Assembly (NCBI RefSeq): GCF_035222275.1
Contig: NW_026946359.1
Span: 7,422,997 to 7,486,996 of the forward strand
From: Podospora bellae-mahoneyi
Taxonomy: Eukaryota > Ascomycota > Sordariomycetes > Sordariales > Podosporaceae
DNA: 64,000 nt
Direction: 5' to 3'
The notes under the pieces are model-generated. The model did no database searches. It was given only the letters and a program-made list of their open reading frames with translations, and was not told where the DNA came from. Shown one piece after another: positions 21,969 to 32,835 of the stretch; position 1 is the stretch's first letter; each line of letters opens with the position of its first letter. The translations under genes were made by a program, and so were the position numbers.

Positions 21969-23643
21969 ATGGCCCTCCTGCGCAGATTAGGCGTCATCGT
22001 CGTGTGGGCGAGCACGGCGCTCACACCCCCAGCCATCTCCTCCTCCTGTCTCCACAACAACATGTCAAGGCAAAACCTACACCTACAACGAACTCGCTGG
22101 CTTCGGTTCCATCCCCTCTGACACAAGAGATAAATTCGGCGACACCATCAGCATCGGCTCCTCAACCGCGATCACCAACTGGAAAAAGCGATCTGCCGGT
22201 GGCAAAAACAAACAAACATACTACACCGGCACCCTCTACGGCCTCCCAGACCGAGGCTGGAACACCCAAGGCACCCAAAACACTATCCCTCGCGTTCACA
22301 CATTTGACGTAACATTCACCTCTGCCCCGGCATTATCTTAATCCCTCCCCTCCCATCTAACCTCCTTTTTAAATACAAATCTACCATCCTCCTCACCTCC
22401 CTGAGCGGTAAACCCCTGACCGGCCTCGATCTAACATTATCATTACCCTCCCCGGCTTCCCACCCCTTCCCGCATCCACCTACCCCGGCGATGGCTTCGG
22501 TGGGTCTGGTCCTGGAGGCAAACGTATCGCTGTTGATGCGGAAGGGTTGGTCCTGAACGATGATGGGGCATTTTGGATAAGCGACGAGTACGGTCCGTAT
22601 ATTTACCTCTTCTCCCCGAGCGGAAAGCTCCTTTCTGCCATTGCACCACCAGATACTTTGCTACCGTTAAGGAATGGGACCCCCAATTTCAGCAGCGACA
22701 ACCTCCCTATTTTTGATTCTGGGAAACGACCTGTTCCTGCTAACCCGAGCCAGGGGAGGTCAAATAACCAGGGATTTGAGGGGTTGACTGCCAGTTCTGA
22801 TGGGAAGGAGCTGTGGGTTATGTTGCAGAGCGCGGGGAGGTTGGAGGGTGGTGGGAATGCTACTATAAGGAGGTATACGAGGTTATTAAGGTATAATATT
22901 AGTAAGAGAAAAAGCAAAGGGGAGAAGAAAGTAAAGTACTCCGGGGAGTAGGTTATACCTTCGCCTATATTTATTAATAGGCAAGGGAGGGCGAGGGTGG
23001 CGGCGTAGAGCGAGATTAAGTATATTAGTAAGAAGCAGCTGCTTGTCCTACCGAGGGATAGCGATATTAGTACTTACATTAATAGCCCGACGAGTGTGTA
23101 TAGGTATATGGATGTAGTTAATATTGGGAGGGCGACGGATATAAGGGGGGTAAGGTATAATAGGTTTAATAACTCGATTGCGAGTTTAGGTTTATAGTTT
23201 AATTTCTAAGATAGGCTACTAAATACTAACGAGTTAAAAGCAAATGGAATCTTAAAGCTAGAGATAATACCTGCAACTCTGTGCCTATAGATTAACTTTA
23301 ACCTTAATAATTAACGTAATAAGTTTAGTCTAAGGAACGGACCTCTAGCGTTGCCCACAACCAGTCTGCTAAACGAAAAATAGGAGAGTCTGGTGCTCGT
23401 TCCAGTGGACGATAGTAAGAAGGACGAGTACTTCTTAATTACTATCTCTAATAATGACTTCATTACTTAGAATGGTACGTATTTGCCTTGAATTAACAAT
23501 TCTGAACGAAATACTGACAGATATCAGGATTCGTCAATAATGGCAAAATCCCATACAAGGACGCGAGTGGGTGCAGCTTGGACCAGCAGGCCTTGGTGTT
23601 CAGGGTGACGTTGCCGAAGAAGAGTAAGCCGTTGATTGGATAG
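21969..23643 (+). pseudogene. Esterase-like phytase-family protein, frameshifted and internally RIP-mutated
   Basis: The N-terminus reads as a signal peptide, then shifts frame into GKTYTYNELAGFGS and YYTGTLYGLPDRGWN, which are hallmarks of the phytase-like esterase family (Pfam PF13449). Another shift near 22470-22480 leads to GDGFGGSG, FWISDEYGPYIY and GFEGLTASSDGKELWVML. From about 22860 to 23470 the DNA becomes AT-rich and loses CpA. The family segments KYISKKQLLVLPRDS and SNNDFIT-NG remain recognisable, with a TAG where Gln is expected. From about 23515 composition is normal again and gives the C-terminus (VNNGKIPYKDASG, ALVFRVTLPK). At least two indels and several nonsense codons make it non-functional. 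The ancestral product would be a secreted phosphoesterase. Confidence 0.8.
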
Positions 23644-23739
23644 GAAGATTCGATGCTAGTTTGATAGAACATAGTGTCGGAGAATACAGTGAACATTGTC
23701 TTTCTTTGTTTGCAAGCTCATTCTTATTGTCCTTATTCA

Positions 23740-23765
23740 GGGGTTCAGGGGTTCAGGGGTGATTC
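23740..23765 (+). repeat. Short octamer tandem repeat (GGGGTTCA)3
   Basis: Three copies of GGGGTTCA run head to tail just downstream of the phytase-like pseudogene. The complementary form with one base change, CCCCTTAA, occurs twice near 55340. Too short to assign a function. Confidence 0.6.
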
Positions 23766-24283
23766 TCACAATGAGGGTTAGGGTTGAAGTGAGCTTTATC
23801 CGTGGCGCAGCGCCAGGCCGCCAGCATACCTATTCGGGCTATGGAAGCACAAGAACCGTGTAGGGAATACTCAGTTTGTTCATTGGATGGAGAGCGAACC
23901 CGGACAGAAAGGCTCAATGCTCTAACCTGGTCTGGCAAGCCTAGCTTGGCAGCACATGCGTTCTCATTTGACTACGGCCACTACTATCGCATCTCCATGT
24001 AAAATAGGTGACACGCTGATAGTGTCAAATTGGCTCCCTCATCTCGCTTCTCCTGCCATGCACACCAAGCTTGGTGCCAAGAACCAACCCTTGAAGCTTG
24101 TCTGCATAATCGCCTTGCCAAGGTCCAATAAGAAGGCTGAGCTGACTTGTTGGTTGGTTGGGTTGTCTTGCCCAAGAACGGTTCAGGTGTTCGTCTTAAA
24201 ATGCGCCAGAAGGCCACACTCGACTGCAATCGTCGTGACCCTTTCACTCCTGGGGTCAGTGCTTCAACGAGCGGCTTTTCACT

Positions 24284-25735
24284 ATGGCACGAATACACCT
24301 GCTTGTCCGGTTGGCGGCGACAGCCATCCTGTATCCGATAGCAGCGGCGAGGTTCTGGACTGTTACAAAAATATATGTCTTAAACCCAGTTGCCTTCCCT
24401 TCTGGTTGCGACCAGTCTGGCGCAACGAATCAACCATGCACCACAACGCGACTTGGAGATCCTTTCCTGGCCACACATACAACCCAGCCACCCGACGCAA
24501 CACCGATAACAACCTCGAAAAACACCTACGACGGCTGGGATCTGGAGGTAATCGAGTATTACTACCCCGCCGGCGCGCTCCCCCGCTCCGAGCTGCAGGC
24601 AGACGCCGGCGACTACCATTACACTTACTCGTACGGGCACACCACCAAGTGGCTTGTCGACTTGACATTTACCGTCCCGACCCCCTGCCCGACCCCCTCG
24701 CAATCATATACCACAAAGGTCAATCTCGAGTATCTGCAATATCTTCCGCCAGACCTCACACCTCTTCTAAGTTCAAAGGCCACCCTTGAAAAACGGGAGG
24801 TTATCACGTCCACAAGAACTATTGTTACTTGGACTACTGCCGGCAGCTATGTGACAGTCACCGAGACCTCCTACTACACATCTGCGACGCTGCACGTCAA
24901 AGCAACCGACGTCGCGCCAGCACCAATCCAGATGCTGAGAGAGCGGGTTTCGATGGACTACTACCTTGAACGATGTTCCCTCCCGGGCGAAGAGGATCAC
25001 CGGATCGAGAATTGTCCGCACCAGGCTTTCGGACGCTGCAGCAAGATCCCAGAAGGGCCCGCCGTTATCCTTGCCATCGTCGGGACCCTCTTTGTTCTAG
25101 GTTTTATCGAGAATCTTTTTTGGTTCAGGAGGTTGATGCTGGGCCAGTGGGCTCTTCGGTGCGGGACGGTGTGCTGGTGGTTCGTCGCCACGTTGCTCAT
25201 GATCTTTGTCACCAGATACGAAGTCGGCAGGGATCCTGAGGACCAGGAGGAACTGAGGAGGCAGTGGAAGGAGATGTCATTTTGGTTGAAGATGAAGCTG
25301 TGGCTTCAGTGGGGGTTTCGGCTTAAGTATCCTGAGCGTTGGCTGGGGCCTAGAAAGCCGGTTAGTGGAGGCGAACGTATTGAGATGGGGATAGATGGAG
25401 GAGGGAACGGAGGCGGGAACGGAAGCGGTAGCGGTGGTGGTACTGGGGGGGCTCGGGCGAGAGAGCAGGTGGAACACGATGATACACCTTTGCCACCTTA
25501 TCCTGGCCCTCCTTCTTCAAGTGTCAGCGATGGGCATTCGATGAACAGCGGGACGACAGCTGCTACTCGGAAGCCGGTGTTAGGCAATCCAAATGCAGTA
25601 CTTGGATCTGGGCTGGGTTCTAACACTGTGGTCATTGGGTCGAGGATGAGTCCAGGTCAGCAACAAACAGCTGCTTCTCCACGGCGACAAGACACGGACG
25701 AGGGTACCGCGGATGGTGGCATCAGGGCTGTTTAA
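24284..25735 (+). CDS. Two-TM membrane protein with secreted N-terminal domain and low-complexity tail
   Basis: A single exon of 483 codons. Start MARIHLLVRLAATAILYPIA gives a signal peptide. The N-terminal ~240 residues are extracellular, Thr/Tyr/Pro-rich, with cysteines at SGCDQ, QPCTT and ERCSLPG and repeated Thr-Thr-Val patterns (TIVTWTTAGSYVTVTETSYY). Two hydrophobic helices follow: AVILAIVGTLFVLGFIENLF and GTVCWWFVATLLMIFV, joined by a short basic loop. The cytosolic part starts with RYEVGRDPEDQEELRRQWKE, then an amphipathic helix, a Gly/Asn/Ser-rich stretch (near residue 375) and a PPY-type motif in DTPLPPYPGPP that could recruit WW-domain ligases. I do not recognise the family by name. 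The long open frame, start context and topology support a real gene. Confidence 0.8.
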   Translation: MARIHLLVRLAATAILYPIAAARFWTVTKIYVLNPVAFPSGCDQSGATNQPCTTTRLGDPFLATHTTQPPDATPITTSKNTYDGWDLEVIEYYYPAGALPRSELQADAGDYHYTYSYGHTTKWLVDLTFTVPTPCPTPSQSYTTKVNLEYLQYLPPDLTPLLSSKATLEKREVITSTRTIVTWTTAGSYVTVTETSYYTSATLHVKATDVAPAPIQMLRERVSMDYYLERCSLPGEEDHRIENCPHQAFGRCSKIPEGPAVILAIVGTLFVLGFIENLFWFRRLMLGQWALRCGTVCWWFVATLLMIFVTRYEVGRDPEDQEELRRQWKEMSFWLKMKLWLQWGFRLKYPERWLGPRKPVSGGERIEMGIDGGGNGGGNGSGSGGGTGGARAREQVEHDDTPLPPYPGPPSSSVSDGHSMNSGTTAATRKPVLGNPNAVLGSGLGSNTVVIGSRMSPGQQQTAASPRRQDTDEGTADGGIRAV

Positions 25736-26451
25736 ACTTTGTGCGTCTTCTCCTGATTTAGCGGATCATTGGAACGTCAAACTATTAATGCTTCTTTTTG
25801 AGGAGATTTTGATTTCATGGTAGATACCCCTTTCCTTCGAACTGACATAATCATGTTTTCCCACCCAACGATTCTTACTCCAAGATGTGAGAGTGGAGTC
25901 AACGTGTCCATGATGTGTTCCATGTCCAGCTCGCTCCAATAAAGTCGAGGGGCAGAATCCAAAACTGAGCTGCGGACTGCGCAACACCATGGCTTCATTA
26001 CAGGTTCCTTGAATGCCAGTTGTTACCAAGGTCAACTCACTTCTTGGCTCCGGGAAGCAAGGTGATTGGTGCGTGTCTGGCGATACGAAAGTAGGGCCTT
26101 GTCAGTGGCTGACTGGGCATGTCTCGAACGGCTGAATGTTTCAGGGGCCCGCAAGGCGACACATGATGACACTGCAAAGTATTAACGTGCACTCAAGTCA
26201 CTACGAGGTAGGTATATCTGTTCAGTAAACAGCATAATTCAGCTGGAACTTCCCTATCAGACATGGATCAATGCGACTTTTATTCTCATTACCACAAGTG
26301 CTGGCATCTATCGATTGTTCCTATTTTCAAAAACCGAGTCGTATATTTGTACCGCCAACCAGTTCTCTCCTTTGCTCTTCCTTCATTGCTTCACCCTGTC
26401 TTCTCCGAGATCCCCACAAACGCCACACACGTACTCAGGCAAGGTAAGTAC
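25736..26451. other. Intergenic, no gene recognised
   Basis: Lies between two genes that converge on it. Open frames on the minus strand near 25777-26035 carry no recognisable motif. Probably 3' untranslated sequence from both sides. Confidence 0.4.
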
Positions 26452-27167
26452 TCAAGGAAACTCGAAGGGCTGATCCTGAGGGGTACGCCATTTCCCTTTG
26501 CTCGCATCATATGAAAAGTAGACTGGGCGCGCAGCCGGCATTTCGTATGGCTGAACCGATGTGGCCTGGTTGGAAATCATGGTCGCGGTCTGATCCCCTT
26601 GCTGATACCAAATGTTGACAGTCTCAATGGGCTGGTATTCTCCGTGGGAGCCCTTCAGCAGCTTGTTCTTGCCAACCCAGATCTTTCGATTAATTGTCAG
26701 CAAAGATTGGAGAATTGAAACACAAGAAGGGCAAAACAGAAACCTACCGGAGTCCACTTCTTGGAAGAGGGGTCTTGTACGCCAACAATGATATGAACCG
26801 CAACTGCGTAATCATTGGAAGCGACGTTCAGAGAGTCAGACTTCGCATTGGGATTGTCCTGCTTGGCGGACCAATCACCGTTCTGGTCCAGGGTGTAAGA
26901 AGCGCCCAGGTCACACTTCTGCCAACTGCCGGTGTATGTGACGGCCGAGCCAGGGGAGGGTATCTCGGTGGCCCAGTTGAGTCCGTATGTCGTAGTCCAC
27001 TGAACGTTCATGTGGGGAGCGAGGATCCTGGAAGCATACACCACATTGAACTAGGGCTTGCCTCCGGTTGCAACAGCTTTGGCAACCTGAAGAAAGTACT
27101 CATTCACGCGCAGCTTGTCGCGGTCCTCCCTGGACTGGTCGACCTCGGCGATGTAACGAGTTGACAT
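26452..27167 (-). pseudogene. Conserved fungal soluble protein of unknown function, one premature stop
   Basis: Exon 1 (27167-26748) and exon 2 (26682-26452) join in phase 0 at a GTAGGT donor, giving 216 codons. Start MSTRYIAEVDQSREDRDKL is followed by VNEYFLQVAKAVATGGKP. Codon 39 is TAG (27051-27053), and the same frame continues as FNVVYASRILAPHMNVQW, TYGLNWATEIPSPGS, DYAVAVHIIVGVQDPSS and WVGKNKLLKGSHGEYQP to a natural stop. I recall similar unnamed proteins in Sordariomycetes. They lack a signal peptide and look like a compact beta-rich protein. The stop is the only defect: one C-to-T change from CAG would explain it. An alternative is a shorter protein starting at the internal Met of MNVQW. 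Confidence 0.65.
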
Positions 27168-28329
27168 GATAGGCAAGTGTATATTCTTCTGCGGTAAGGT
27201 CGAAACGGGGGAAAGGGCTGTGTGTCTTCTGGGGATCTGATGGACGCCCGGAGTCTGGCTGCGGGAAGGGGGTCTTTATAGACATCTATGTGACGCATTT
27301 CCTCTCTCCATGTAAGCGTTCTTCGTTAGGTCTAGACCTTCCGCCTCGCGGCCAAGTGCCTGAGACGTACCTGCCGTTCACTACCTACCTACCACGACTC
27401 CAACATGACTTTGGTGAGTTAGACACTTGATGGCAATCCCCATCCCGGACATCGAATCATTGGATTCACAAAACCTGTGGCTGGCTGAGGTCAAAGAAGA
27501 ATGCAGGCCTTGCGTCTCACAGTCAGGTCTGTAACCGAAAGGATTCGCCCGGATCGTGATTCAGCCCGCCTCGTTGCATGAAGCACAAGGATGAGCTCTC
27601 TTGTCACTGAACGACCTTTCCGCTTCAAGATTCGACGGCAGCACCTTTCCAATATCTCTTCGACGGGATAGCTTGATCGAGTTGTGCCAGCAAAGACTCT
27701 GCTAATATTCTGTAGCCACCATCAAGCAGCACTCAACATTCAGCTTCCGTCCTTCAAGCCAGAATCCCAGAAGAGACCCAAAACAGACATCACCCAATGC
27801 AGGACAAGGGGTTTTATAGCCAGCCACTACTGTGCTTTGGGAAGACGCTGTTGGTCCGATTTCCCCTGTGCCACAGCCCACCCCCCAATTGAGGTGGATT
27901 GGCCGGGTCACATCCACGGCACATTGGGTCTAGATTTTTGACGCATTGACAATGTGGCTTTTGGTCAACAACTGTCAAGATCGAATCAGTGGCAAAAAGA
28001 CGTTTTCCCATCAAGCAACGAAAGACTGCATCCGCTTATCAATACAAAGTTAGGGGACGGAAAATGGGCTTAACAATGGGCATGCAACCAGACCCTCCCC
28101 TACCCGTCCCTGACTCTATCTTTTGTTTGAAAGATTTACGTCCTTGACTCCTCTCTGCAGAACTTGACTGCAAGCTGCGCAAGGAGACCACCTAGGTAAC
28201 CTCTCTTTTCTCACAACACCCCACACAGGTATGTGACACATGTTCGCCGTGGCGATGACTCTCTGTGTTTCACTGTTTATCTAATGGACTATATCAGCAA
28301 CGCAGATCGTGTCTCAACTGTCCTCGAGA
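27168..28329. other. Intergenic; includes a probable 5'-UTR intron of the next gene
   Basis: No protein motif was recognised on either strand. Near 28229 there is a GTATGT donor after CACACAG, and near 28297 a TATCAG acceptor, bracketing about 70 nt that would form an intron in the leader of the gene starting at 28330. The pyrimidine-rich tract before it fits a promoter. Confidence 0.4.
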
Positions 28330-28794
28330 ATGCCGTGGCCAAACAACAATGTTGCCGGAGTCATGGTGGGTGAAGCGGTCAGCAACGGGGGTTGGAACGC
28401 TGTCTTGAGCTTTGTGTTTGACTGCCCGACATATCTCGTGGTGCCAGAGCAGAGAATGCCACCTCGGCGATTCGATCTGGCGATACTGAAGGTTGCCGTC
28501 AACGGACTGTTCTTTGCGTTTGAGGGCAAGGGCATGAATTACAACTGGGACACGCTGGCGGCCGAGGTTAGACAGTGCTGCCAGGCCATTCGGGTGGGTC
28601 AGGGATACACCTATGGGATGGGTGGAAACGGGCCGGAGTGCATCATTGTCGAGTGGGATGGGACACAATTGAAGTATTTGTACATTGATGGGCAGGGAAA
28701 CCTTGCATACAGTCAGTATCGCCATACCCATCACATCACCAACGACCAGGCTGCGATTTTGCAGATCCTGCAGGAGATCAGGCGAATACATTGA
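28330..28794 (+). CDS. Hypothetical soluble protein of about 154 residues
   Basis: The ATG at 28330 starts MPWPNNNVAGVMVGEAVSNG. The frame runs to TGA at 28792-28794 without intron. The body alternates beta-like and helical segments: WNAVLSFVFDCPTYLVV, MPPRRFDLAILKVAVNGLFF, YNWDTLAAEVRQCCQAIR, CIIVEWDGTQLKYLYIDGQG and a last helix QAAILQILQEIRRIH. The WDG-LKYLYIDGQG pair of strands suggests a small alpha/beta domain. No signal peptide, membrane segment or metal motif. No family recognised. Support comes from smooth hydropathy, absence of rare codon runs and an apparent leader intron. Confidence 0.6.
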   Translation: MPWPNNNVAGVMVGEAVSNGGWNAVLSFVFDCPTYLVVPEQRMPPRRFDLAILKVAVNGLFFAFEGKGMNYNWDTLAAEVRQCCQAIRVGQGYTYGMGGNGPECIIVEWDGTQLKYLYIDGQGNLAYSQYRHTHHITNDQAAILQILQEIRRIH

Positions 28795-29058
28795 TACATA
28801 CCTACCTAAGTAGCCGCCAGAAATTATTAGATCTTCAAAGGCGTTGAAGACAGCGAGATTGCTTCAAGTGCATTTTCTCAGGCCAGCACGAAACAAAGAC
28901 AAGGCGTACTCGCTATTCGGCATTTTTGGTGTAACAATGCTGCATCTAGGACAGGGCAACTCAAACTAATCATGTACTTTGTGGGTATTGTCATTGACAA
29001 TGTCCTATCTTACTACTACACCCATCAAGACATACTCCACCGCACCACCCCCCTAAAC

Positions 29059-30162
29059 TTAGAGGCACTGAGAGTACCACTGGTTAGAAGCACGGCAAGT
29101 GCTCCCGCTCTCGCAGCAAGTAGGGCCGTTCCATCCCTGACCACCGCACTGCGCCCATCTCGGCGCACAGTTGCCACCAGGGTTGGTAGGTTGGGTAGGC
29201 TGGGGAGCAGTGGCGGTAGTAGTAGGCTGGGGGTTGGGGTTAGGGTTGCCACCACCACCACCACCGACGGCAGCGTTGAAGAAGGACCAGGTCTCGCCGG
29301 GGGCGAACTTGACCCCGTTGCTGCCGCTAGGGTCGGGGACGTGGCCGCCGCCGTTGGCGATCCAGGTGACGGCGGCGCGAGTGCACGAGTACTCGGTCTT
29401 GATGTGGTTCTGCTGGCCGGCGGAAGGCTCGGGGGCGTTCTTGGAGGTGCAGCCGTTGGTCTGGAGCCACTTGTCGCGGAGCTGACGGCCCATTGAGATG
29501 GAGAGGACGTTGTCGGCGGCGCCGTGCATGCCGAGGTAGGCGACGGGGGAGTTGCCGCCGCTGCACCCGGATAGCTGGGCGCCGGCGATGACGGCTACGG
29601 CCTTGAAGACGTCTGGTAGAGGAATCAAAGTTAGCAGGACTGGAATCTTGGGCTATGGCGTTTTTGTCAGACCGGGATAGGGTAAGGTAGGTATGTACGT
29701 ACCGGGACGAGAGCAGGCTGCGCTGTGGCTCATGGCACCGCCGTAGCTCCAGCCGGTGGCGAAGAACTCGCCCTCGTTCACGCAGAGGTCGTTCTTGAGC
29801 ATGGCAACGATCTGGTCGGTGAAGGTGATGTCCTCGCCACCGTTGTTGGCCCAGCCGGCGTTCAAGCCGTTGGGGGCGACAAAGATGGTGCTGTCACCGG
29901 CCAGCTGACGGAGGCCGTAGAAGCCACCGCTGGCAACATCGTTCATGGAGCCATCACGCCAATGGTAGCCAATGACGACGCGGTGCTGCTTGTTGCGGTC
30001 GTAGTTGTTGGGCAGCTGGAGGATGTACTGTCTCTGCCTGCCGTTGACGGTCATGGACTTGGTGCCCGAGGACGGGGGCGCCTTGCCGCAGCCGAGGGAC
30101 TGGGCCTCGACCGCCTGGACGGCGGTGAGGAGGGCGAGGGTGAGGGTGCCGAGGGTGATCAT
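29059..30162 (-). CDS. Feruloyl esterase (CE1-type) with C-terminal CBM1
   Basis: Exon 1 (30162-29703) and exon 2 (29612-29059) join in phase to give 337 residues. Signal peptide [20 protein letters not shown] is followed by the CE1/polyhydroxybutyrate-depolymerase-like fold: [31 protein letters not shown], the nucleophile elbow [24 protein letters not shown] (acid region) and [12 protein letters not shown] (catalytic His). A Gly/Pro/Thr linker ([20 protein letters not shown]) leads to a cellulose-binding CBM1, starting [19 protein letters not shown] and ending QWYSQCL. It would release ferulic acid from arabinoxylan outside the cell, held at cellulose by the CBM. Intact. A deleted paralogue relic lies at 58481-58877. 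Confidence 0.9.
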
Positions 30163-31071
30163 GTTGACTGGAGGGAACGGGGTTGATGTGCCGAAGAAGA
30201 GTGGGAACTCGTCAAGACCAGACATGCTGGCGGTCTCTTCCTTTTATCTCTGCACCCTCCCCCTCCGCCTCTGTCGTGCCATGGCCTTTTCGCTTGAACC
30301 TGAATTTTTGAACGGAGCATTGCCGGCTCGTCCGCCGTGATGGATTAGGCAAGATATCAAGATCAAGGTAGTGCCAAGCCGGAGCTTGCTAAGGTCAGGC
30401 CAAGTTTGAGAGGGTCGGGCAAGGGAGTCGTTGCAACGACAATGTTACGCTGCCAATGTGGGGTGCATAAAAGCGAATGTAAGGATTGCCCATGAAGCGC
30501 TCCAATCGGTAGCATCTGTGCTGTTTTCTGGACGGATGTTCGCCGAGATGCTGAAGCATTCGCGGCTACCGGGCTTGGCGTGCGGCTCCATGAGTGCTCC
30601 TTCAATGTAACGCTCAGTGCTTCGGCATTGAGATTTCGAGTAGCGGATGATCAGAGGTTTTGCCTTGTTCCGAGGCCTCATTACCTTATGTTAACAGCAT
30701 GTAATTACAGCTAAAATAGGGCATGAGGGCTGATATTCGTAGGGCTACCTCAACTTGAGGTTAGCTTTAGTCCCGAGACCACATGATAGAAAGACTTGGA
30801 AACATCTCGAACCCGGGAACTGGTAAAAGACATTTTGCTTTAGATCAGCAAAGCACACTGGTACTGTCATTGGAGTAATCTCATCTGCCTACCGCGAAAT
30901 AGCTATTTGATAAAGAGATAAATCTTGCACAACATTACCATGTCGCGTGCGCTCGTGGGATTTACATCCAGCTAAATAGATAGAGGTATATACGGAAACC
31001 TCCTCTCTTGACGCTTTCAAGAATTAGCGTGTAAGGCCATGTTGATACCGACAGGAGCACCGCAACGCTGC
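30163..31071. other. Intergenic upstream region of the feruloyl esterase
   Basis: Upstream of the esterase start. Open frames (30363-30681 minus) show no motifs. The stretch 30690-31020 is moderately AT-rich, without RIP-type loss of CpA. Nothing else seen. Confidence 0.4.
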
Positions 31072-32146
31072 TCAGGGCTGTGTTTGTTGTGGCTCCATCA
31101 CTGGCACAACAGGCTGATGAGGTCCAGCAACCACTTGGCCAGGCTGGCCGGTTGGCATCGATCCGTGGGAATAAGCGGTAGCTTGCCAGCCCGGAGGCGG
31201 CTGCATAGAGGCTTGTGTTTGTGTTTGGGAGGGGCCAGCCATAGTTGAAGCCTGATGAGGTTGCTGATAGGCGGTGCTGCCGGTCTGAACACCCTGCGGG
31301 TAAGCACTTGTGAGGGTGTAGTGAGGATATGGCTGCCCAGGCAGAGGTTGCGATGACTGTTGACCGGTCATCATATGGTTGGGGTAACTCTGAAACAAAG
31401 GTATCTGGCTCGAGGCTGCCGGGTAGCCAGGTGACTGGCTTGAAATCGTCGGACTAGGATTCTGTGGCGGTTGTGGCATGGGGGCCAGAGGCCTTGTGCC
31501 GTGGTGTGAGTGGGCATGATTGGGGTCTGGCCCAGCCCACCTGAAAACGATGGCTAACGCTGCCCGCCTCCCTTTTCCATCGACTTCTTATGCTCCCGTG
31601 CTCGAATCATCATCTGTTTTGCCCTTCTGTCGGCATATTTGTCGAAAACATCCTCCAGGTACGTGATAAAGCCGAGGTAAGCCTTGGATACAGTTTCCAA
31701 GTGCTCAAGCTTCAGGGAAATTTTGGCGTTAGCGTCCACCACTATGGTATGATCACCCCTTGGGCTGAGAACTCAGCCAGCGCAAGTGCGGTATTGCAGG
31801 CGTTCCGAATTTGCCTGCCATTCCAGCGCATGTGTTCGTTGTTCGTCCAGTACCCAGCTGCATACCCAATATGGCCCTTGTGTCAATGCTGAGATCTCGG
31901 TTTCTGCTTTTGAACCGATCCCGGATCAGATCCAGGTTCAGCTCAAATATCTTGAGCGTTGACGAAAGGTCCAGCTGCGGGTAGTGTAGACTTATATGGA
32001 TTCTAGACCCGAAGGCTTCGTCAAAGTCGCCAATCCGGTTGGTGGTCAGGAATAGAATACCTGTATAGTCACACCCGACAAATGTTTTGGGGCAGTCCGT
32101 ATTGGTCTCAAATGGATGGTTCCCGAGGTGCTGGGACACCTCAGCC
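31072..32146 (-). pseudogene. Relic of an AAA+/DUF7025 ATPase, 5' cut off at the transposon
   Basis: Reading leftward from 32146, the first recognisable codons give GILFLTTNRIGDFDEAFGSR and RIHISLHYPQLDL, the sensor-1 and arginine-finger part of an AAA core. After RAILG the frame slips, and the sensor-2 region continues in another frame as RWNGRQIRNACNTALALAEF. A further slip leads to LEHLETVSKAYLGFITYLED and a basic tail. The end is a Pro/Gln-rich stretch (PQPPQNPSPTISSQSPGYP and GWQATAYSHGSMPTG) closing at 31072, as in long members of this family. Walker A and B and everything upstream are missing; the break coincides with the left end of the transposon at 32147. It is paralogous to the intact gene at 18130-21566. 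Confidence 0.78.
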
Positions 32147-32280
32147 AATCATTGGGCCAGAGATGGAAAGACCCATAAGTCCCATGTGACCAATCAGGAA
32201 GTGCTCAGTCTGATCAGTGGCCAAGACCACTGAGCACACTGAGCACATCGATCACGAAAAGTTGCTCAGTCTGCTCAGCG
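32147..32280 (+). repeat. Left terminal inverted repeat of the 823-bp transposon
   Basis: Begins AATCATTGGGCCAGAGATGG and is matched, with very few mismatches, by the reverse complement of 32836-32969. Contains internal motifs of the form TGCTCAGTSTGMTCAGTGG repeated two or three times, possible transposase binding sites. Confidence 0.85.
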
Positions 32281-32835
32281 GCTTCGACCCACTGGATACT
32301 ACACATCGTCGTGACACCCCCCTGCATTACTACTATCCGGCTGCGTTTCTTGCACTCCCTCCCCATCCACGGTCTTCTGATCCAATAGATCCTGTGCCTC
32401 TTGTACAGCAAGTGACCCTCCAAGCCTTGCGCGTGTTTTTTTTGGCTCTCCGGCGCTTGCTTAGTGTCTCATTGGCCTTGCGGAGTGAAGTGATCTCTGC
32501 ACGAAGGAGAGCCACCTGGTGCATCACAGCCATTGTGTTACAACCTGCACCGGGAGTGGATACAGACTGCAAAGCAGTACGCCAGAGGTGAATGTGACAG
32601 GATGATCGAAGGTTGTGGCAAGCGTCTCAGACAAGGGGTTCACTGTCAACAACAGGTCGTTCTAACAAAGAGCTACTGAGAGTAGATTGTAGACAAATGA
32701 ACTTGGCTGCTTGCGTGAGGAATCAGATTCCTCAACACGGGGAGCGCCCGGCGCTCCCCTCTATTTATATAAAGCTATCTACATACGTTTCTGAAGTATC
32801 TTTATACCTTGCTCAGTGTGCTCAGTGGTCTTGGC

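Noticed and set aside
22443-22917. Minus-strand frames over the phytase-like pseudogene
   Set aside because: Plus-strand frames carry clear family motifs; the minus frames do not.
28294-28791. Long minus-strand frame opposite the gene at 28330-28794
   Set aside because: It mirrors the plus-strand gene, has no motif or start context and is best explained as a shadow.
29725-30340. Plus-strand frames over the feruloyl esterase
   Set aside because: High-GC codon bias of the real minus-strand gene keeps the opposite frames open; they are Val/Gly/Ala-rich without motifs.
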